Assembly: GCA_018389105.1 (NCBI GenBank)
Contig: JACATO010000320.1
Location: 310,001-374,000, forward strand
DNA: 64,000 bases
Reading direction: 5' to 3'
From: Nautilus pompilius
Taxonomy: Eukaryota; Mollusca; Cephalopoda; Nautilida; Nautilidae
The notes under the pieces are model-generated. The model saw nothing but the letters and a program-made list of their open reading frames with translations, had not been told where the DNA came from and did not search any database. Both the position numbers and the translations under genes were made by a program. Below, piece after piece: positions 48,416 to 62,667 of the stretch (positions are counted from its first letter, which is position 1; every line of letters starts with the position of its first letter).

Positions 48416-51400
48416 TTAAAGAGTCATCACAAGAAAACTACCACTAGCCGGTGATGAATATACTGGTAAAGCAGGGAAGAGGTTTCACTCTGATACTATA
48501 GATACTAACTGCTCCCACCTAGAAAGTATTTATGCCTGTTCTGATTTGAGAATGATAACTAAATTTTGCACACACCTCTCTTCCATTAATGTTTCTGGCC
48601 AATTTCAGTTTCTTAAAAAGGAAAAGTTTGGTAAATAAGGCATTCGCCCTTTAAGTACAACATGCATGTGAAGTTATTTTTTAGTGGAACCTGTGAAATC
48701 TCAGTCAGAAGCAAGCAGGTGGTGGTCATCCAGAATCTAGTGAATAACGCTGATGCTGCTATCTTTATCAATGATGGTTCTATTTCACAAGCCCATGGAC
48801 CAAAATATAAGTCACAGTGTCATATAGGTAGCTAAAAGACTGAAATGACTTCAGATGATTGTTATTATTTTATGTCATAACTGAAGAAAATGTGATAAAT
48901 TCAACTAACATTTCAGCTCTACCAGATAGTTTTTTGCAGTTATTTATAGAAATTTCTTGAAAATTAACTAAAATGAATTGCAAAAAAAAGAGAGACTTTT
49001 TCATTATGTAAATAAGCATAAACATATCATTTTTGTATTTCTAAACTCTAGAATAACATAAGATGTTTACAGCTTAATTCTCTTTCTGTAAAAAAAAAAA
49101 AAAAAAGAAGAAAAAACTATGGGGAGATAAAACAAAATAAAGTAGAAATAGAAAAAAAGTTTCTCCCCTTATCATTTAGAGAAAGAAAGAATTGATGGAG
49201 CAAAACATGGAGCTGAGTCTATGACATAAATGCATAAAGAACATTTTTTTTGTTATTGTAACACTAAACTTTGGCCTGAAATAATTCTTTAGCATCAAGA
49301 AAAAATATCTCAAGGGAAACAAGCCTGCGAGTAGCAATGTGTATGTAACGCTGCGCCATCTGACATACAAACAGCATGGCAGGAGATTTGTGGTGGTAGA
49401 ATCAGTGAATTATGTTCCATACTGAATTTCGAATTTTAAGGAAGGTTGTTCTGAAAAATGTGAGACTCACAAGAAAATCGGGGAAAGCCAAAAAAAATCC
49501 CAATTTGATAACTTCTCCAGGTTTGTAGCATTACCATGGAAGTAAATAGAGTGACAGGCTTATAAAGTTTATTCAGGTGTAGAATATTCACATAAAATAC
49601 ATATTTAAACCATCTGCCATTATAAGCAGAGCAGTTAAAACAAGCAAAACACTAAACAAAATGTTTAGTACATTATCTCTCTTTTACATTTTAGGTGACA
49701 AAAAGTTATAATTTTAAAAAGTGTATAACCAACACGATAAAAGCATAATTAGATGTCCATATTAAAAATGCACAAAATATAGGTATGCCATTTCAAAAAG
49801 TAAATTTAGTCTACTACTGAACTACCAGTCACCTATTAGACTTCCATGGTCAAGAGTCCAAAAAAAAATTAAAGCCACAAAGAAAGATGTCACAGGGAAA
49901 ATGATGAGTAAATTTCTCTCTAAAGGAGTTTTTATTTTTGTTTTTCCCTGAGAAATATAACAGTTACTTTTTAAGGAAGATAACCTATATTCTCAGTTTT
50001 ATGTGTCATTCTTTAGAGGCAAATCAAATTATAATTTTAATTAGGCAAAATTAAAATTACTACATTAATTTTTCCATAATATAATTACTAATTTAACACA
50101 ATAAATAATGTATTACAAAAGAATTGGTTTTCCTTGTACTATGTGAAACTCATGCTGCTGAAAGATATTCTATCCCACTTATATAACAGCTTGAGAGCAG
50201 CCTATTTTATAAAGCTACCAAGAAAAGACAAAACAGCAGAAATTAGATCCATTGAAGAGATATAGCCACACAACAGAGTGAATAACCTCGTACTTTATTG
50301 TACACTGCCAAGGTGATTATCCTAGTTAAATGTTTGGAAGTTTTTTGGTTCTCTCACCATTCATCAGATGGTAACTTCTCTCAGTTTATCGGATGTCTTA
50401 ACATTGGTGAGAAGTTGCCAGACTATTCAGAGAGTTAAATCAAGTAACTTTCTACTAACTTCAGTATCTCCACTTCCATCTCAATTTTGTAATATTAACT
50501 AAAATAGATTCCTTTTTATTTTTTTTAAAAACTAAAATGCACAGATGAACATACCTGCCAAAAAATAGTCATTGTCTCATTCAAAATATGCCACTGATTA
50601 TTCAGTTAGCTCACTGACAAATAAACTAAATTATAAACATCAGTAAGGCAGATGAGTCAGTATCTTCTTTTAGAGTTCTTATAAATTATTTCTACCTACT
50701 TCCAGGTGCGATCGCATCAATGCCTTAGAGCAAGAAGCTGTATTTTAAAGAGCATGCTCTCTAGTTAAAGCTGTGAATATGCCAGACCAATAAGCTAGTT
50801 TTATCAAATGGGCTCTGTAATGCCTATACTAATGATTTGTCTGCCTGAGCAATGCATGACTGTTACTGAAGGCTTAACACTATTTTTCTACGAGTCAGCC
50901 ACTCTACTCGCTCACCCACTAGTGATTCTGTGATAGTCTTTCTTCGCTGGCTTTTCACATGGTATAATTTATATCTAAGTTTTCCTTATTGCCACTCATT
51001 CTCCCTGAAATCAATTAGCACGAAAAAAAAAAGTCATTGAGTCAAAGTTACTGGAAAACAGAAAAAAGTTAAAGCAGAACACCAATGCCCACATTCGCAC
51101 TCAATAAAATGCACACTAAGCAAATGTTATTTATGCGTTTTACTTCTAACCAATGAATTTAAATAATCAAATGTACAACAAATCTGTAATTTATGATTTT
51201 TTAAAATAAGTTTTAAATGTTTCCTTTTTATGTTATTGATAACAAACAGTAGAACTCAACAAAACCAGTAAACAATACTATTGATGTGAAAGCATTGTTT
51301 TGTTTTTTTATTTTAAGTTTTTGTTTTAAATATGTGCAAGATAGTGAAAACTTTAGTAAAAATAGGTTATTTCTACTATAAGGGTAAATAGATAAGTACT

Positions 51401-51439
51401 TGCTGAATCCATCATCACTGCTTTCCCAATGTTTATTAA

Positions 51440-51657
51440 CCCCCAAAATACCACATGGAAAGTAGTAGTACTTGTGTTGAACAGGCTGTATATTTAGTCA
51501 TATATAGTTATTGCAAAACATAAGGAGTTTGAGCGATGTGGATTTGTCGTTACAAAGGATTATTTTAATGATGAAGGTACTACATTTCATAGCCATTTGG
51601 CTCACCTGTGCAGAATAATACAGATTTGAAGAGTCACACCAGGAGGTATACAGAGGG
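51440..51657. mobile_element. 218-bp MITE with TTAA target duplication (piggyBac-type ends)
   Basis: TTAA at 51436-51439 and 51658-51661 flank the element. From the left the sequence reads CCCCCAAAATACCACATGG; the reverse complement of the right end reads CCCTCTGTATACCTCCTGG. Counting the TTAA, 17 of 24 positions agree, with ATACC.C.TGG conserved. TTAA duplication plus ends starting CCC is the signature of piggyBac-superfamily elements. There is no coding content. The interior is homologous to 7006-7200. Confidence 0.68.
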
Positions 51658-54600
51658 TTAACTTTTATATGCTGCTATCTTCATGACATGTACCCATTAT
51701 TAATATTGTAGGATTTGCCACAAGCTCTTAAAGTCCATAAAGAGTAACATCTCTTCTGGAAGTGAAGCCTTTATTCAACACACAATAACTAAAGAAACAC
51801 AATTGCTTATGGTTTTGTCATTTGGTTGTGTAGAAATTCTTTATTTGCCACCCAATAACCAGACACATGATAATGCACGTGATCTGCAGATACTCTAGAA
51901 TACTAAGTTCCTATTATTTGCTAGTTTGCTTTGTATATTTCTGTTATTTCCAATACTATATATTCTATAGCTTGATGAATTCAATCTGTTACTATTAACT
52001 ATGAAGTATCTAGCCATCTTTTTTTCTATTACAAGGTGCCAACTATAAAGAGTAATTATGTAATTATTAGTCAGTTCCTTGTTTGTTTGTTTTTCTTAAG
52101 TTGATGGCATTTGTAAAATGTTGTGGATATTTATTCATCCTTCGCGACCCCGAGATTCTACTTGAGTGCTTTGAAAACACTCATTTCATCAGAATATAAG
52201 CTTATTACAAACCAGAAAGATTCAACCAGTCCAAACTATTTTCCACATACTATGTGCAACAGCAAATGTGACAATGCAAAATCAAAAAGGTACTTGGATT
52301 CTTTTCCCTTTCCCCCATTTGCGATGATGTATCCAATTCATTTTCTGCACTTTAAATTTAAAAAAAAAAAAAAGAAAAAGAAAAAAGAGTCAAGTCTCTA
52401 TTTCTTCTGTCTTCTGAAATGAAGAATTGTTATTTCTGTACTAAAAGGTCAGTGACATCCGCCCTGGCTGCCAGTAAAGGGTAGCCTGTTTAGGAGCTGA
52501 AACATGCTCAATTATGAGCCAGGCCATTTCACTAACAATCCTTGTTGTTTTTATGTTTGTTTGTGAGTGAAGGGGGGGAGGGAGACCTTATACCCATGAC
52601 CCACATTTCAGCTGTTTTTAACTAACAGAAGCTGTGGAAAGTAGTGTAGCAATGCCCAACCTGACCCCACTTAAAGGAATAGCTATAGCTACCATAAGCA
52701 AGAAGATTGATATTTCTTTTTCCACAAACAGTTCTGTCAGACTTTGTTAATGATGCCTGTGTTTGGCCACTGGCAAAATTTTAGGGTCTGTGTACCTTGA
52801 ACCAGCAAATTACTTAACCTTTGTTATAATTTTGGAGATTTAAGGTAAAAGTACATTACCCCCCCCCCCTCCCATACACACACTCACACCAAGCCCTACC
52901 TCTCCAAATCAATTCAACAAAACAGCTTTCATAAAGAACTTTTTTTTTCTCAAGTTGTAAGAGTGACCTAACCTAACTTACTGGTAATAAAAAAGGGGGA
53001 TATTAATTTCACACATACACACAAAATAAAGAAAAGAGGGAGGCATCATATGGTTAGCCAAGTTAGTATTTTTCTTTCAGAGAACTCTGGAAAATTTGTA
53101 ACACTTCCTACAAATGAAGACGCCAATAAAGCATCATTCATGGATAATAGGTGTTCAGAATCACATAGTGATAATAACATATCTACTGGCAAAGGGCTTG
53201 GGCATTTGCACAAATAATGTTTCATTTACATACTACTGGGGAGGAAACAGGTTTTTTTGTTTGTTGTTTTTTTTTTTGCACAAAACTAAAGACACCTAAA
53301 AGCACAAACAAACACTTCTACTTGGTCACCTCAGCCTTGCTGTGATAATTATACATGCACAAGGACAACTGTCTGCTACAGACATTTTATAAAAAGAATA
53401 GTAACTTCCGGCTGGCCTCCATGTGCTTACAGACATCGTTATGTTTAACCCAAATTTTCATTTGAATAAATGCAAAATCCATTGATGAGTCTGTTCCATC
53501 TGGACTAAAATACTGATGAAAACCAAGCCAAGATTTTGAAATTACAACAGTGGGGATTGTTGTGCTATCACCAGCCTGCCATATCTCAGGAGTAGTGTGA
53601 AGTAAACAAACTAATGCAAGAAAGGAGGGCAAAATTATAAATCAAGAATGATGATAAACAAGGAAAGGAGGAGTGAAATATCATTGCTGAACAAGTGCAG
53701 CCTTACAGATTCTTAGTTAATTTACAGAGAAAAGAAAACCTTAAAAGTGAATGTTATACATGATACATATCAATAATTTCACTGTTCTGTTGTTTTCAAG
53801 TAATAAAAAATATAACATACAAAAGAATAAATAATATTTCTGAAAAACTGCCAGCTACTGTGCTGCCTATGATCGTGGGAAAGTGGAAAGTAGCTTCCTG
53901 GAGGAGATTCAAGTTATTTCTGTGTCCCTATGATCCAAACTCCCAAATTAACTTCCTCTCAATCCACTAGTCCATTTCCCTAGTTAACACTTTCAACAAC
54001 TGATGTAGATTTCCAACTTGCCTAAGGCCTAGAGTAGAGGAAATTAAATGTAATCAAAGATCACTGAGGAACCTATTCACAGTCATCATGAGAACGATTT
54101 CTAGCCACACTAAATGACAAATTAGTGCAAGAAAATAGGGTAAAAGAAGCTGGCACAAGAAAAAAAAGAAAACCAAGAGGGGGAAATGACTGAAATCTTT
54201 AACTAATCAGTTAGTTAAAAAAGAATCTCAAGAAATTTCTGAGCTAAGATCTCCAGCAAGTCAGACCCACTTCACAAGGAAATGTTTATTATAGTATAAC
54301 TGAATGGTGAGGCAAAAAGCCACCACAACTCCCCCCTCCCAAATATACATGATGTTTGAAATACCTATCTGTAGTGTTCTTGAACTGACCAACATTTTGA
54401 GGGCACAGAACTTTTGTTGGTAGATTTATTTCATGTCAGTGAGACAACAAGAAATAAAAAATCATATTATTTTCTCATTTAAGATATCAGTTTAAAGCCA
54501 AGACACCTAAAAAGAAAAGATAATGAAATTTATGGACACTCCTAAAAGCTTTAACAATTTTCTTTCCCTCTTTTTTGTTTTTGTCTTAACTTAAACTTTA

Positions 54601-55023
54601 GTTATCAGTACTTGAGTTGAACGTTAATACTTCATGTTTGCAATGTGATAATGATTGCATTGCATATATAGAACTTGCTCAGGGCAGATAGAATTTTTAA
54701 AAATAAAATGCATTCCAAAGAAATTAACTTCACTGATGTAAATCTTCTGTTGCTTGAGGCAAGAAGACTTAGAGAAACCTGATGATAAATGTGATAAGTT
54801 AATAGCATGTTTGTTTTTTCTGTTTGAACAGTCTCAGGTATGCATATAACCATAACCATATGGCTAAATTCATCCAAAGGATAACAATATCAGAATAGTT
54901 ATGCTGGTCTAATACAGTTATCACTTAGAAAAAAAAATGAAATAGCCTTAGGCTATGTAACCAATATTACAAAAAAATATAATCTGATGTATGTTAAAAG
55001 TATAGAACATAAATGTATTACTG

Positions 55024-55046
55024 TTTTTTTTTTTTTTTTTTTTTTT
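55024..55046. repeat. Homopolymer T23
   Basis: This is an uninterrupted run of 23 T in AT-rich intergenic DNA. Confidence 0.93.
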
Positions 55047-55162
55047 ACCTCAACCCATTTCTTTCTTTTTTAAAAGTAAATAAATTTCTGCTTCATTTGC
55101 ATCTCTTGAGAAATTGTTGAATGGAAATAATTATCTCCTAGAAAAATGTTAAATAAATAGTG

Positions 55163-55190
55163 TGTCTGTCTGTCTGTCTGAGAGAGAGAG
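55163..55190. repeat. TCTG/AG compound microsatellite
   Basis: Four TCTG units are followed by five AG units. Confidence 0.9.
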
Positions 55191-57652
55191 GGGTAGATCA
55201 AGTTAACATTGTTTACCCCCTTAACTATAAAGCATGGGTAAACTCACTTGACCTAAAGTTCAAACTATTTAAATGCTAAATATTCAAAAAGTTTTAAATG
55301 CTTAATTTAATATAAGTTCAAAGATCTTTGCCATTCAAAATTCTTACTCTACATGAGGTAAAAATTTTCTCCACAGCCTCTATATTTATTTATGAATATC
55401 TGAGCACAACAGAATAGCCCAAGCTAGTATAATTTTATACTGCGCACAAGTAAGGCAAAGCCAGTGTGGCAAACACTAGCTAATCATCTGGTTTACCTAC
55501 AATGTTTTGATTGTATTTGAAACTGATCCAGAAATAGATTTCAGGGAACAAAACAAGTAACCAACAAAGACTTACTATCTGTGTCACATTTACAGATGAC
55601 TTATTTCAAGACATGCATATTTCAGTGTACTTTGATACACACAGGTAAAAAGAGGTGGGTTGGGTTTAATTGGTGAAGCGAAGTCTGATGTGTCTCTTCG
55701 ATATAGTCTTCTTGTTTCCATGCCAATATTCAGAATTATACTACCGGCTTATCACCCAATGCATGCTTTGCTTATAAAAATAATTTATATTATAATACTT
55801 TTCTCAGACCATTTTTTTTTTCTTTTCAACTCCAAGCATTCCTTTCTTTTGTGTCCTGTGCTTGAAAATAGCATGATGCTATCTATACTACAATAAAAGC
55901 TGTCCTAAGCAATGGTTTGATGTTTTAGTACTACTGTTAAACTGTCAACAAACTGAACAACACTCTAAGCCAATTCTTTCAGCTTATCACTAAAGCAATG
56001 ATCATTTATATGAAAGTCAGCCACTTCTAAAAGATTAAAATCCTCAGAGACCTCACAAAGAACCAATGTTAATCACTTTTTGATCTGTGAATATCTTATT
56101 TTAAATAGGAAACCAGGCCTGCACAGCATTTTCCAAATGAGGCAAACCTAACTCTTATACAGGGTGCTAATAATTCTTTGATAAACTATTATGCACAAAT
56201 ACTTAATCTTACTGAGTCACACCCACAAAGCATCAGCCTGCAATTTTTAACAATAAAAAAGTAGCAAGGAAAATGGTTTGTTTTTTTGTTTTTTAAACCA
56301 TGTGGATTTTTATTACATACATTAAAAAAAAACAAAAACACATTGCCATTTTCTGCATAACTATAACATTATGTCAGCCTTCTTTTAACAAGATATCTAA
56401 CGGTAAACTTTTCAAAAAATGGAATTTAAAAAAAAAAATCATATATATATATATGAAGTTGTGCCTAAAAGATGCTGTTTTCCTTATTTCATCAACTTTT
56501 TGTTCAAAAGTTTTAAAAAATCTTCAGAAATAGAAAAGAATCTTAAATCTGATTAAAGTAAAATGCTTACAAGATCTATACAGAACTCTACCGTTGGTTA
56601 TTACTATTATTGAGCTTGACGATTTTGAAAACTTCCTTCACCACGTAAATCATCCTACTTTCATCAATTTTTTTTTTTGTTTCGGGAGGGGAAACCTTTT
56701 CAAGCATTCATTGGAGTAACTGAGACCATAAACCACAAGGAAGAACAATTTAAAAAGAACCCTACTTTTCACTCACATACCTATTTTTGGGGGGGGATTT
56801 CTAATTACTTATCAGTCACAGAATTCTAGTAATCAGCGTTCTATCAAGGTAGACCACAAAGAGTAGGTTGTGCTCTTCTGATTCAGATAGGAACTCGTTT
56901 GCATAGATACTCCTACTCTAATCTATCATTTCTGTGTTTTACCTGTGAGAAACAAGGTTAGATAATGTCAGCAGTAACAGAGACCAAAAACAACAACAAC
57001 AATAAAAAAAAAACCCTACACTTTTGTCATTTTCCTATCATAAACTTGCAACATTATCAGATACGATGTCCGTACTGTGCTATTAAGGTGGCTACTTAGC
57101 TACGATTTAGGGCCAGACAGAGATAGTAGGAATGTTCAAACAAAACCTGGCTGGGTACCACAATGGCAACGACATCTCAGTGAGTTTCCTTTGAGAATAC
57201 CTAGTACATCGTATAACTTATGATTGTCATTTTAGTTTTGAGGGAAGGGAAACTTTACCCCCCTCCCTAAAAAAACACTAACCCACTACAATCTTCAGTG
57301 TCAAAACAAAATATTATACTTAGTAATTAAAAAAACAAATAAAAATAGTCTGCCAAAAACACAATGAAATAAAACTAGAAGTTTCTTTATGCCTTTATTG
57401 GTTTTCATATTTCTTTTTGCTTACGTTTAAAGTTTTTAAATTCTGTATAAATGCATATATACCTTTTTATTAAACATAGCTAAAATAGAAAAAGTGGGTC
57501 AAAACACATTTAGTTAATGCCGTTTTCTACTAATTCAAAGGGTGTAAATATTAATGCTAAAATCAGAATGCAATATTCTTCAGTGTATAAGTCATTACTT
57601 TTATCCCCAAAAATCAAATCTAGACTATAACTTGTACTCCAAATACACACAC

Positions 57653-57655
<3 letters not shown>

Positions 57656-57696
<41 letters not shown>

Positions 57697-57705
57697 TATA
57701 TATAT
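57656..57705. repeat. TA microsatellite
   Basis: About 25 TA units with a single phase slip near 57690. It is self-complementary and able to form cruciforms. It lies 260 bp upstream of the pogo fossil. Confidence 0.95.
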
Positions 57706-57967
57706 GTGTCATTGAAATTTTTTAAATCAAAAATTAAAAATTGACAATGTGTTATTTTCTGAAATAGAAACTATTCCTTGGAACGTTTGTCGAATGGGCA
57801 AGCAGTTCACCATTAATGCCTTCACTGAAGCATGTAAAATTATCCAGTTAATAACAAGCATGTGCTCACCAATTACATTCTATTTATTCTTTTCGATCCT
57901 AAGTATTTGTCTAAATACTCCAATAAATCCTCTACCTTATGTCAAAATTCCTCCTGTAAAGTTACAT

Positions 57968-58300
57968 AAGTTATACACTACAGCTCTTAAGCTGGAAGTT
58001 GTTAAGTTTGCTGTTGTAATATGGCTATGCACATAAAATACAGTGTCAGCAATAAATGCGGTAGGGACTAGCATAAAGCAAAGGATGCATTATTTAATAC
58101 AAAGAAAACCAAGAAGGTAAATCATGGCTGCAAAGGTAGGTGGACTAACATTGAGGATCAGTTGGAGAAACATGTGCTAACAAAACATGACACGTGTCGT
58201 GGACTTAGTAATGTACAGCTAAGATTAAAGACCAAACAAATCACAGCTGATGATCACACTGTCTTTACATTTCTTTCTTTCTTTTGCTGGTGTACAGTAT
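57968..58300 (+). pseudogene. Decayed pogo-like transposase, N-terminal DNA-binding region
   Basis: The sequence reads KLYTTALKLEVVKFAV at about 57968-58015, the first helix-turn-helix of pogo/CENP-B-like proteins. A frameshift follows, then NKCGRD*HKAKDALFNTKK and HGCKGRWTNIEDQLEKHVLT at about 58050-58185, then KHDTCRGLSNVQLRLKTKQI up to about 58250. This is the classic second (CENPB-type) HTH pattern with W...E..L...V...R..G...S. It differs from the two Tigger copies elsewhere in the window, so it is a separate pogo lineage. No DDE domain was recognised downstream. The copy is truncated or too decayed to read beyond about 58.3 kb. Confidence 0.78.
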
Positions 58301-61300
58301 TCACCATGTGGGGTGGCTTTCTAGAGATGTGTACCTCCATATTGGCTGCCAATTTGACTTGTACTCTACATCAACTTATAAGACAAAAAATATATTTAAT
58401 TCATATTGTTTTTTATGTAAAAAAACTTCAAAGTATATAATAATGAAAAGAGAAAACATTTGGTGCACTATTAATTGGTGACAAGTGGTATTTATTTTTT
58501 TAAAAATGTTTTGTTAACTCTCTTGCCTCCACTTACAGCTAATTGGCTATCTTTTCCTCTTTTGTCTAATTCTAAAGATGGAACAATACAACTGTCAGAA
58601 ATATGAGGGTTACAAACATGTTCATTCTGAGGTTTACTTAATCAACATGGGGCACCCATGATTCAAAAACTATATATTTTTAAATAAACTAATCTAAAAA
58701 TATAAATAAATAAAACAGGCAAGAAAGCAAACATAGCAATGGAATTCTAATAGACATGCCTTATGTCAGAATCATGTAAATGTCTCAAAATACCAAATAC
58801 TGCTTAAATTTCTAGGGTCCATTTAAAATGACATCCTCATCTCAAATATTTTTAGTTTAATAAAGAGACATTTTGCATACAAATATGCAGATAATCAACA
58901 GTTTTGTTTAACCATAAAAATAAACACAAAAGAACCAATTAAATCTAAAACAATATAATTTTGTTTTATTTTAATGCTGACTACTTAAAAATAATTTGAG
59001 AGCGAGCAAGCATAATAAAAAAACAAAAGTCATTACAAAGATAACTATTCAAATTATAAATTGAGTACATGTATTTTTTTAAATGTAAAATTACTTAAAA
59101 TCCATATTTTTTATTATCATGTAGTCAGTCCACAGTGAATTTTAAAGCAATAATTTCAGTTTTTAGCTTCTAGAAAGAGGATTCTAATAAAGTTCTCAGT
59201 TGATTTATGCCCCTTTGATTTACTTACATGCAACTGGACAAACTGAAGAAAAAGTACTACTAAACAATACAACAGTCAACAAGACCACAATTTTCCATTT
59301 GTTCTTAAAAGAACCAAAATCAAAACAACCTGGGTAAGCTTAATTTTAATCCCCTCCACATGATTTAGCTTCATCAGAAAGAAAGACTTCCCTAATGCTC
59401 ATCATTTCAAGTTAAAAATGAAATTTAATAGTGAGAGTTTAGCCTAATGTAGCACCCTTGCTCACTATGATAGTTACTATGGCCCAGTTCACAATGGGAT
59501 CAGGTCCTAATCTACTAGCCAATGGCTTTCCCATTACTAATCAGAAAATTAACCACCTCCACTCAAGTTGATGGTACTTGTTCCAAAGAGCACCTTGACC
59601 AGGACACCACCCAGACACTTCCCACATACAGTAATAAAAAACAATAGGTAGTTTTGTTTTGTTTTGGATTTTTACAGTAGTTTGCAGATTAGTTCAGGTG
59701 TTTCCTTGTCACCATAATAGTAACAACAAAATCACTGAATCTACATTTTGGAAATCTTTCCTTATCAATCTCATCAAAATTTAGTCTAACTTAAACAATA
59801 GCTTTTTTTTTTAAAGGCTGTTTATAAGGGCTATTTTTAACAATTTACAATGTTACAGAAACTCACAGGTTTGTTTATTTCTGTTCTTGCTAAATATTAG
59901 TTTCCAAATAGAAAGCATTTATTTTAGCTTATGTCTTTAATGAAAATAAAGCAATTCTATGATAGTTGCTCCTTCACAATGCTTGATATGAGCAAAGTAA
60001 AGGTAATCTGCCTTTGAGTATACAAAAGGAACATTTATTCCTTACTGAACCATCAAATTTATCAAAGTTGCAGATTTTAAATCAGGTGACAGGCTACAGA
60101 GATTAACATGATGCTAAATATTGTGTACACATACAGAGACTGATCTACAGTGGAAATCATGTTAATCTGCAATTTGCTTCGAGAGAGTTGGATTAGCATA
60201 CGGACACTGCTTTCATTCCATGATTCCATGACCTATTATACTTTTCATACTGCAGAGACCTCGTGTTTCTATGGCCAGAGAAACTGGTCTTACTAAACCA
60301 GTAACTATTTAGTACTACAACTGTTATTACAAAGCCTGCATATCAAAAAGAAAAACACTGATGACTACACAAGTTACCAGAATTTACACTACACACTCTT
60401 CACCAACACGTTTGTTTTCTTAACAACCTGCAGTTTAATCAATGAGCGGATAAGTGGTCTGAAGCCACTCCCCTCTGGAAAGCAGAGAAAACCTGGTAAA
60501 AAGTACCACCAGTGTGCATATCTCACAGTGCAGCCCATCGGACAAAAGGAGTAACGAGTCACAATATCTTGTGCCAAGCTAAGAGAAATTAACCAAAACA
60601 GTCAATACCATGAAAAGTTTTGCACACATTAAGAATATATAGCCACAGGTAAAATGGGTGGTTCCTCTTCCATTCCTCCCCTGATTAGCTTTTAAATAGG
60701 AGCAAGCTGGCTGGCATTTGTGCATAAACTGATCGCCACGGGTGTAACCAGCACCAGAAACCCCAAGCAAAATAGCCCTGATTCACCGGCTGCTGCTTTT
60801 AAATGTCAAGATATCCTGTCCTTAGATTTGACTCCAAAAAAAAAAAAAAATCCAAATCTCTGGCATGTATAATACTAGAAAAAGGAGAAACCACAGTAGC
60901 AGCCAAAATTATTGTATCCTAATTTTTTAAAAAAAATAATCAGATTTATTTTAAGTATAATTACACCATTACTAATGCAATGTTTAGGCTGTTGTTTTGT
61001 TTCTTGATTTGCATTTATGAATTTCTTTTGCTAAATTAACACTCCACAGTAAAAAACAATATTGCAAAATGGGAAGCATGTAATGAAGTTTAAATGCCTT
61101 ATTACTTTGTCGTTGCAACTCCACAAGAAATGACTACATGGAGTGGAACATCAAAACAAGGCTTAATTGGCCTTTCAAACTGCATTTTTGCATTGCAACA
61201 CACAATAAACTCTTAATATTTTCTTTAAAACATAACACAAGATTATGCCAAAACTTCCACCTGATTGTGTTTTGATTGACTAGAGCTTATAGTAACAGGG

Positions 61301-62667
61301 TTAGGTGGTGTACCAACTATTAATTAGAACGAAACAATTAAACATAAATTGGAGAAAACTCTTTAGCTCTGGTTATAAATCTTGCCAATCAATTAAACTA
61401 CTGTACCAATGTCGCCAATAAAGCACCCCTAAATAAACAAATTGTTGTTGTTTTATTTGTTAAATCTTATGTAAAATTAATTATTGTTAATAAAACGTTA
61501 GCACTTAAGATTGCCTTGGTAGATAACAGTTTAAAAATATATTAAACAAAAAATAAAAATCTAGTTTGTACAGAGCCATATAAATGCACTCCATGATTCC
61601 TTTCAAACTACTTATCAATGGATATATCAACATCTGAAATCAAAAAGCTCTAGTAGAGTTTTCCAGTTAAATGTGGTAAAGGCTCTAGAGATACTTCTTG
61701 ATTGGTTTACAGCTTGACCACTGCTCAAGAGCCTCCAAATGTACCCAGGTAACAACTTTCTTGGATGCCAAAACTGATACCCCAACACCTTCCCCTTCTT
61801 GTTCACTTCTGAAAGATGTCCTCAATCTTTAAGTCAGAATAGGGGTCCACAAAGCAAGCAACATAAATTGGTGAAATTTTTTTAATGTCATTTTTAATTA
61901 TACATCTATAGCTAAAATCTTCCCCAGAACCATGTTTCTGCTTCCAACACAATTTAAATTCACAAGATGCTCACTTCAAAACATTTCTACACAAAATGCA
62001 GCTGCAGCAAAATTGCTTCAATTTCTACATAAAAAGATCAAGTATACATAACTGCATAATTGTCTGGATGGAAATTGTTTAACTATACCAGTCAAGAAAA
62101 AGGAGGAAAAAAAAAAAAAATATATATATATATAATGTCAGCAGAAACACAATAATCTTCACCATATAAATTCTAGCGGTGATTCTTCTTGAAATCAAAA
62201 ACTCCATCCATCTAGGGGCTTCAGCTAGAATCATCCACAGATACTTTAAAATGACAGGGACAAGAGACTTGTCAGGAAAGGGAGAATACTACATGCAAAG
62301 GGAAAAGAAAACCTTTTAAGTTTTGCTCTACATAGACTAGTGTTTACCAAGAACCCTTAACTCAGCAATGAAAAGCACTTGCAAAATAGAAATACTTGAA
62401 AACTGTTAAAGTATACATAATAAAATTAAACAGTTTGATTTAATATACGTACATTTTTTTAAACAATAGAAAAAACTAAATGCCAGTTCTCCAAGATAAC
62501 AGCCAGGAGTCAACAAAATAAAATAAAAGATGATAGCAGAATCACTAAATGTTGTTTCTTTTTTTCAATTGATGTCATAGCCTGAAATATAATCTAAAGT
62601 ACATGATTTTACACATTTATTACTAGCAAACTATTAATGACAAAGATAAAACTGGTATTACTATTAA
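58301..62667. other. Intergenic with complex unique-sequence islands
   Basis: No gene was recognised. Compared with the rest of the window this stretch has several blocks of non-repetitive, moderately GC-richer sequence (about 60.0-60.3, 60.4-60.8 and 61.1-61.4 kb), described as findings. A short TA run lies near 62120. Confidence 0.6.

Larger units (their letters stand above)
45651..57655. other. Intergenic, AT-rich
   Basis: No gene was recognised. The stretch holds the TTAA-type end near 48.4 kb, the 218-bp MITE at 51.4 kb and the T-run and TCTG/AG repeats near 55 kb. Short open frames (the longest about 99 codons at 52123-52422, running into a poly-A tract) show no motif. Confidence 0.65.

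Noticed and set aside
57749-58036. 95-codon open frame as an independent gene
   Set aside because: Its last part is the first HTH of the pogo-like fossil, and the frame breaks there. The upstream part shows no domain.
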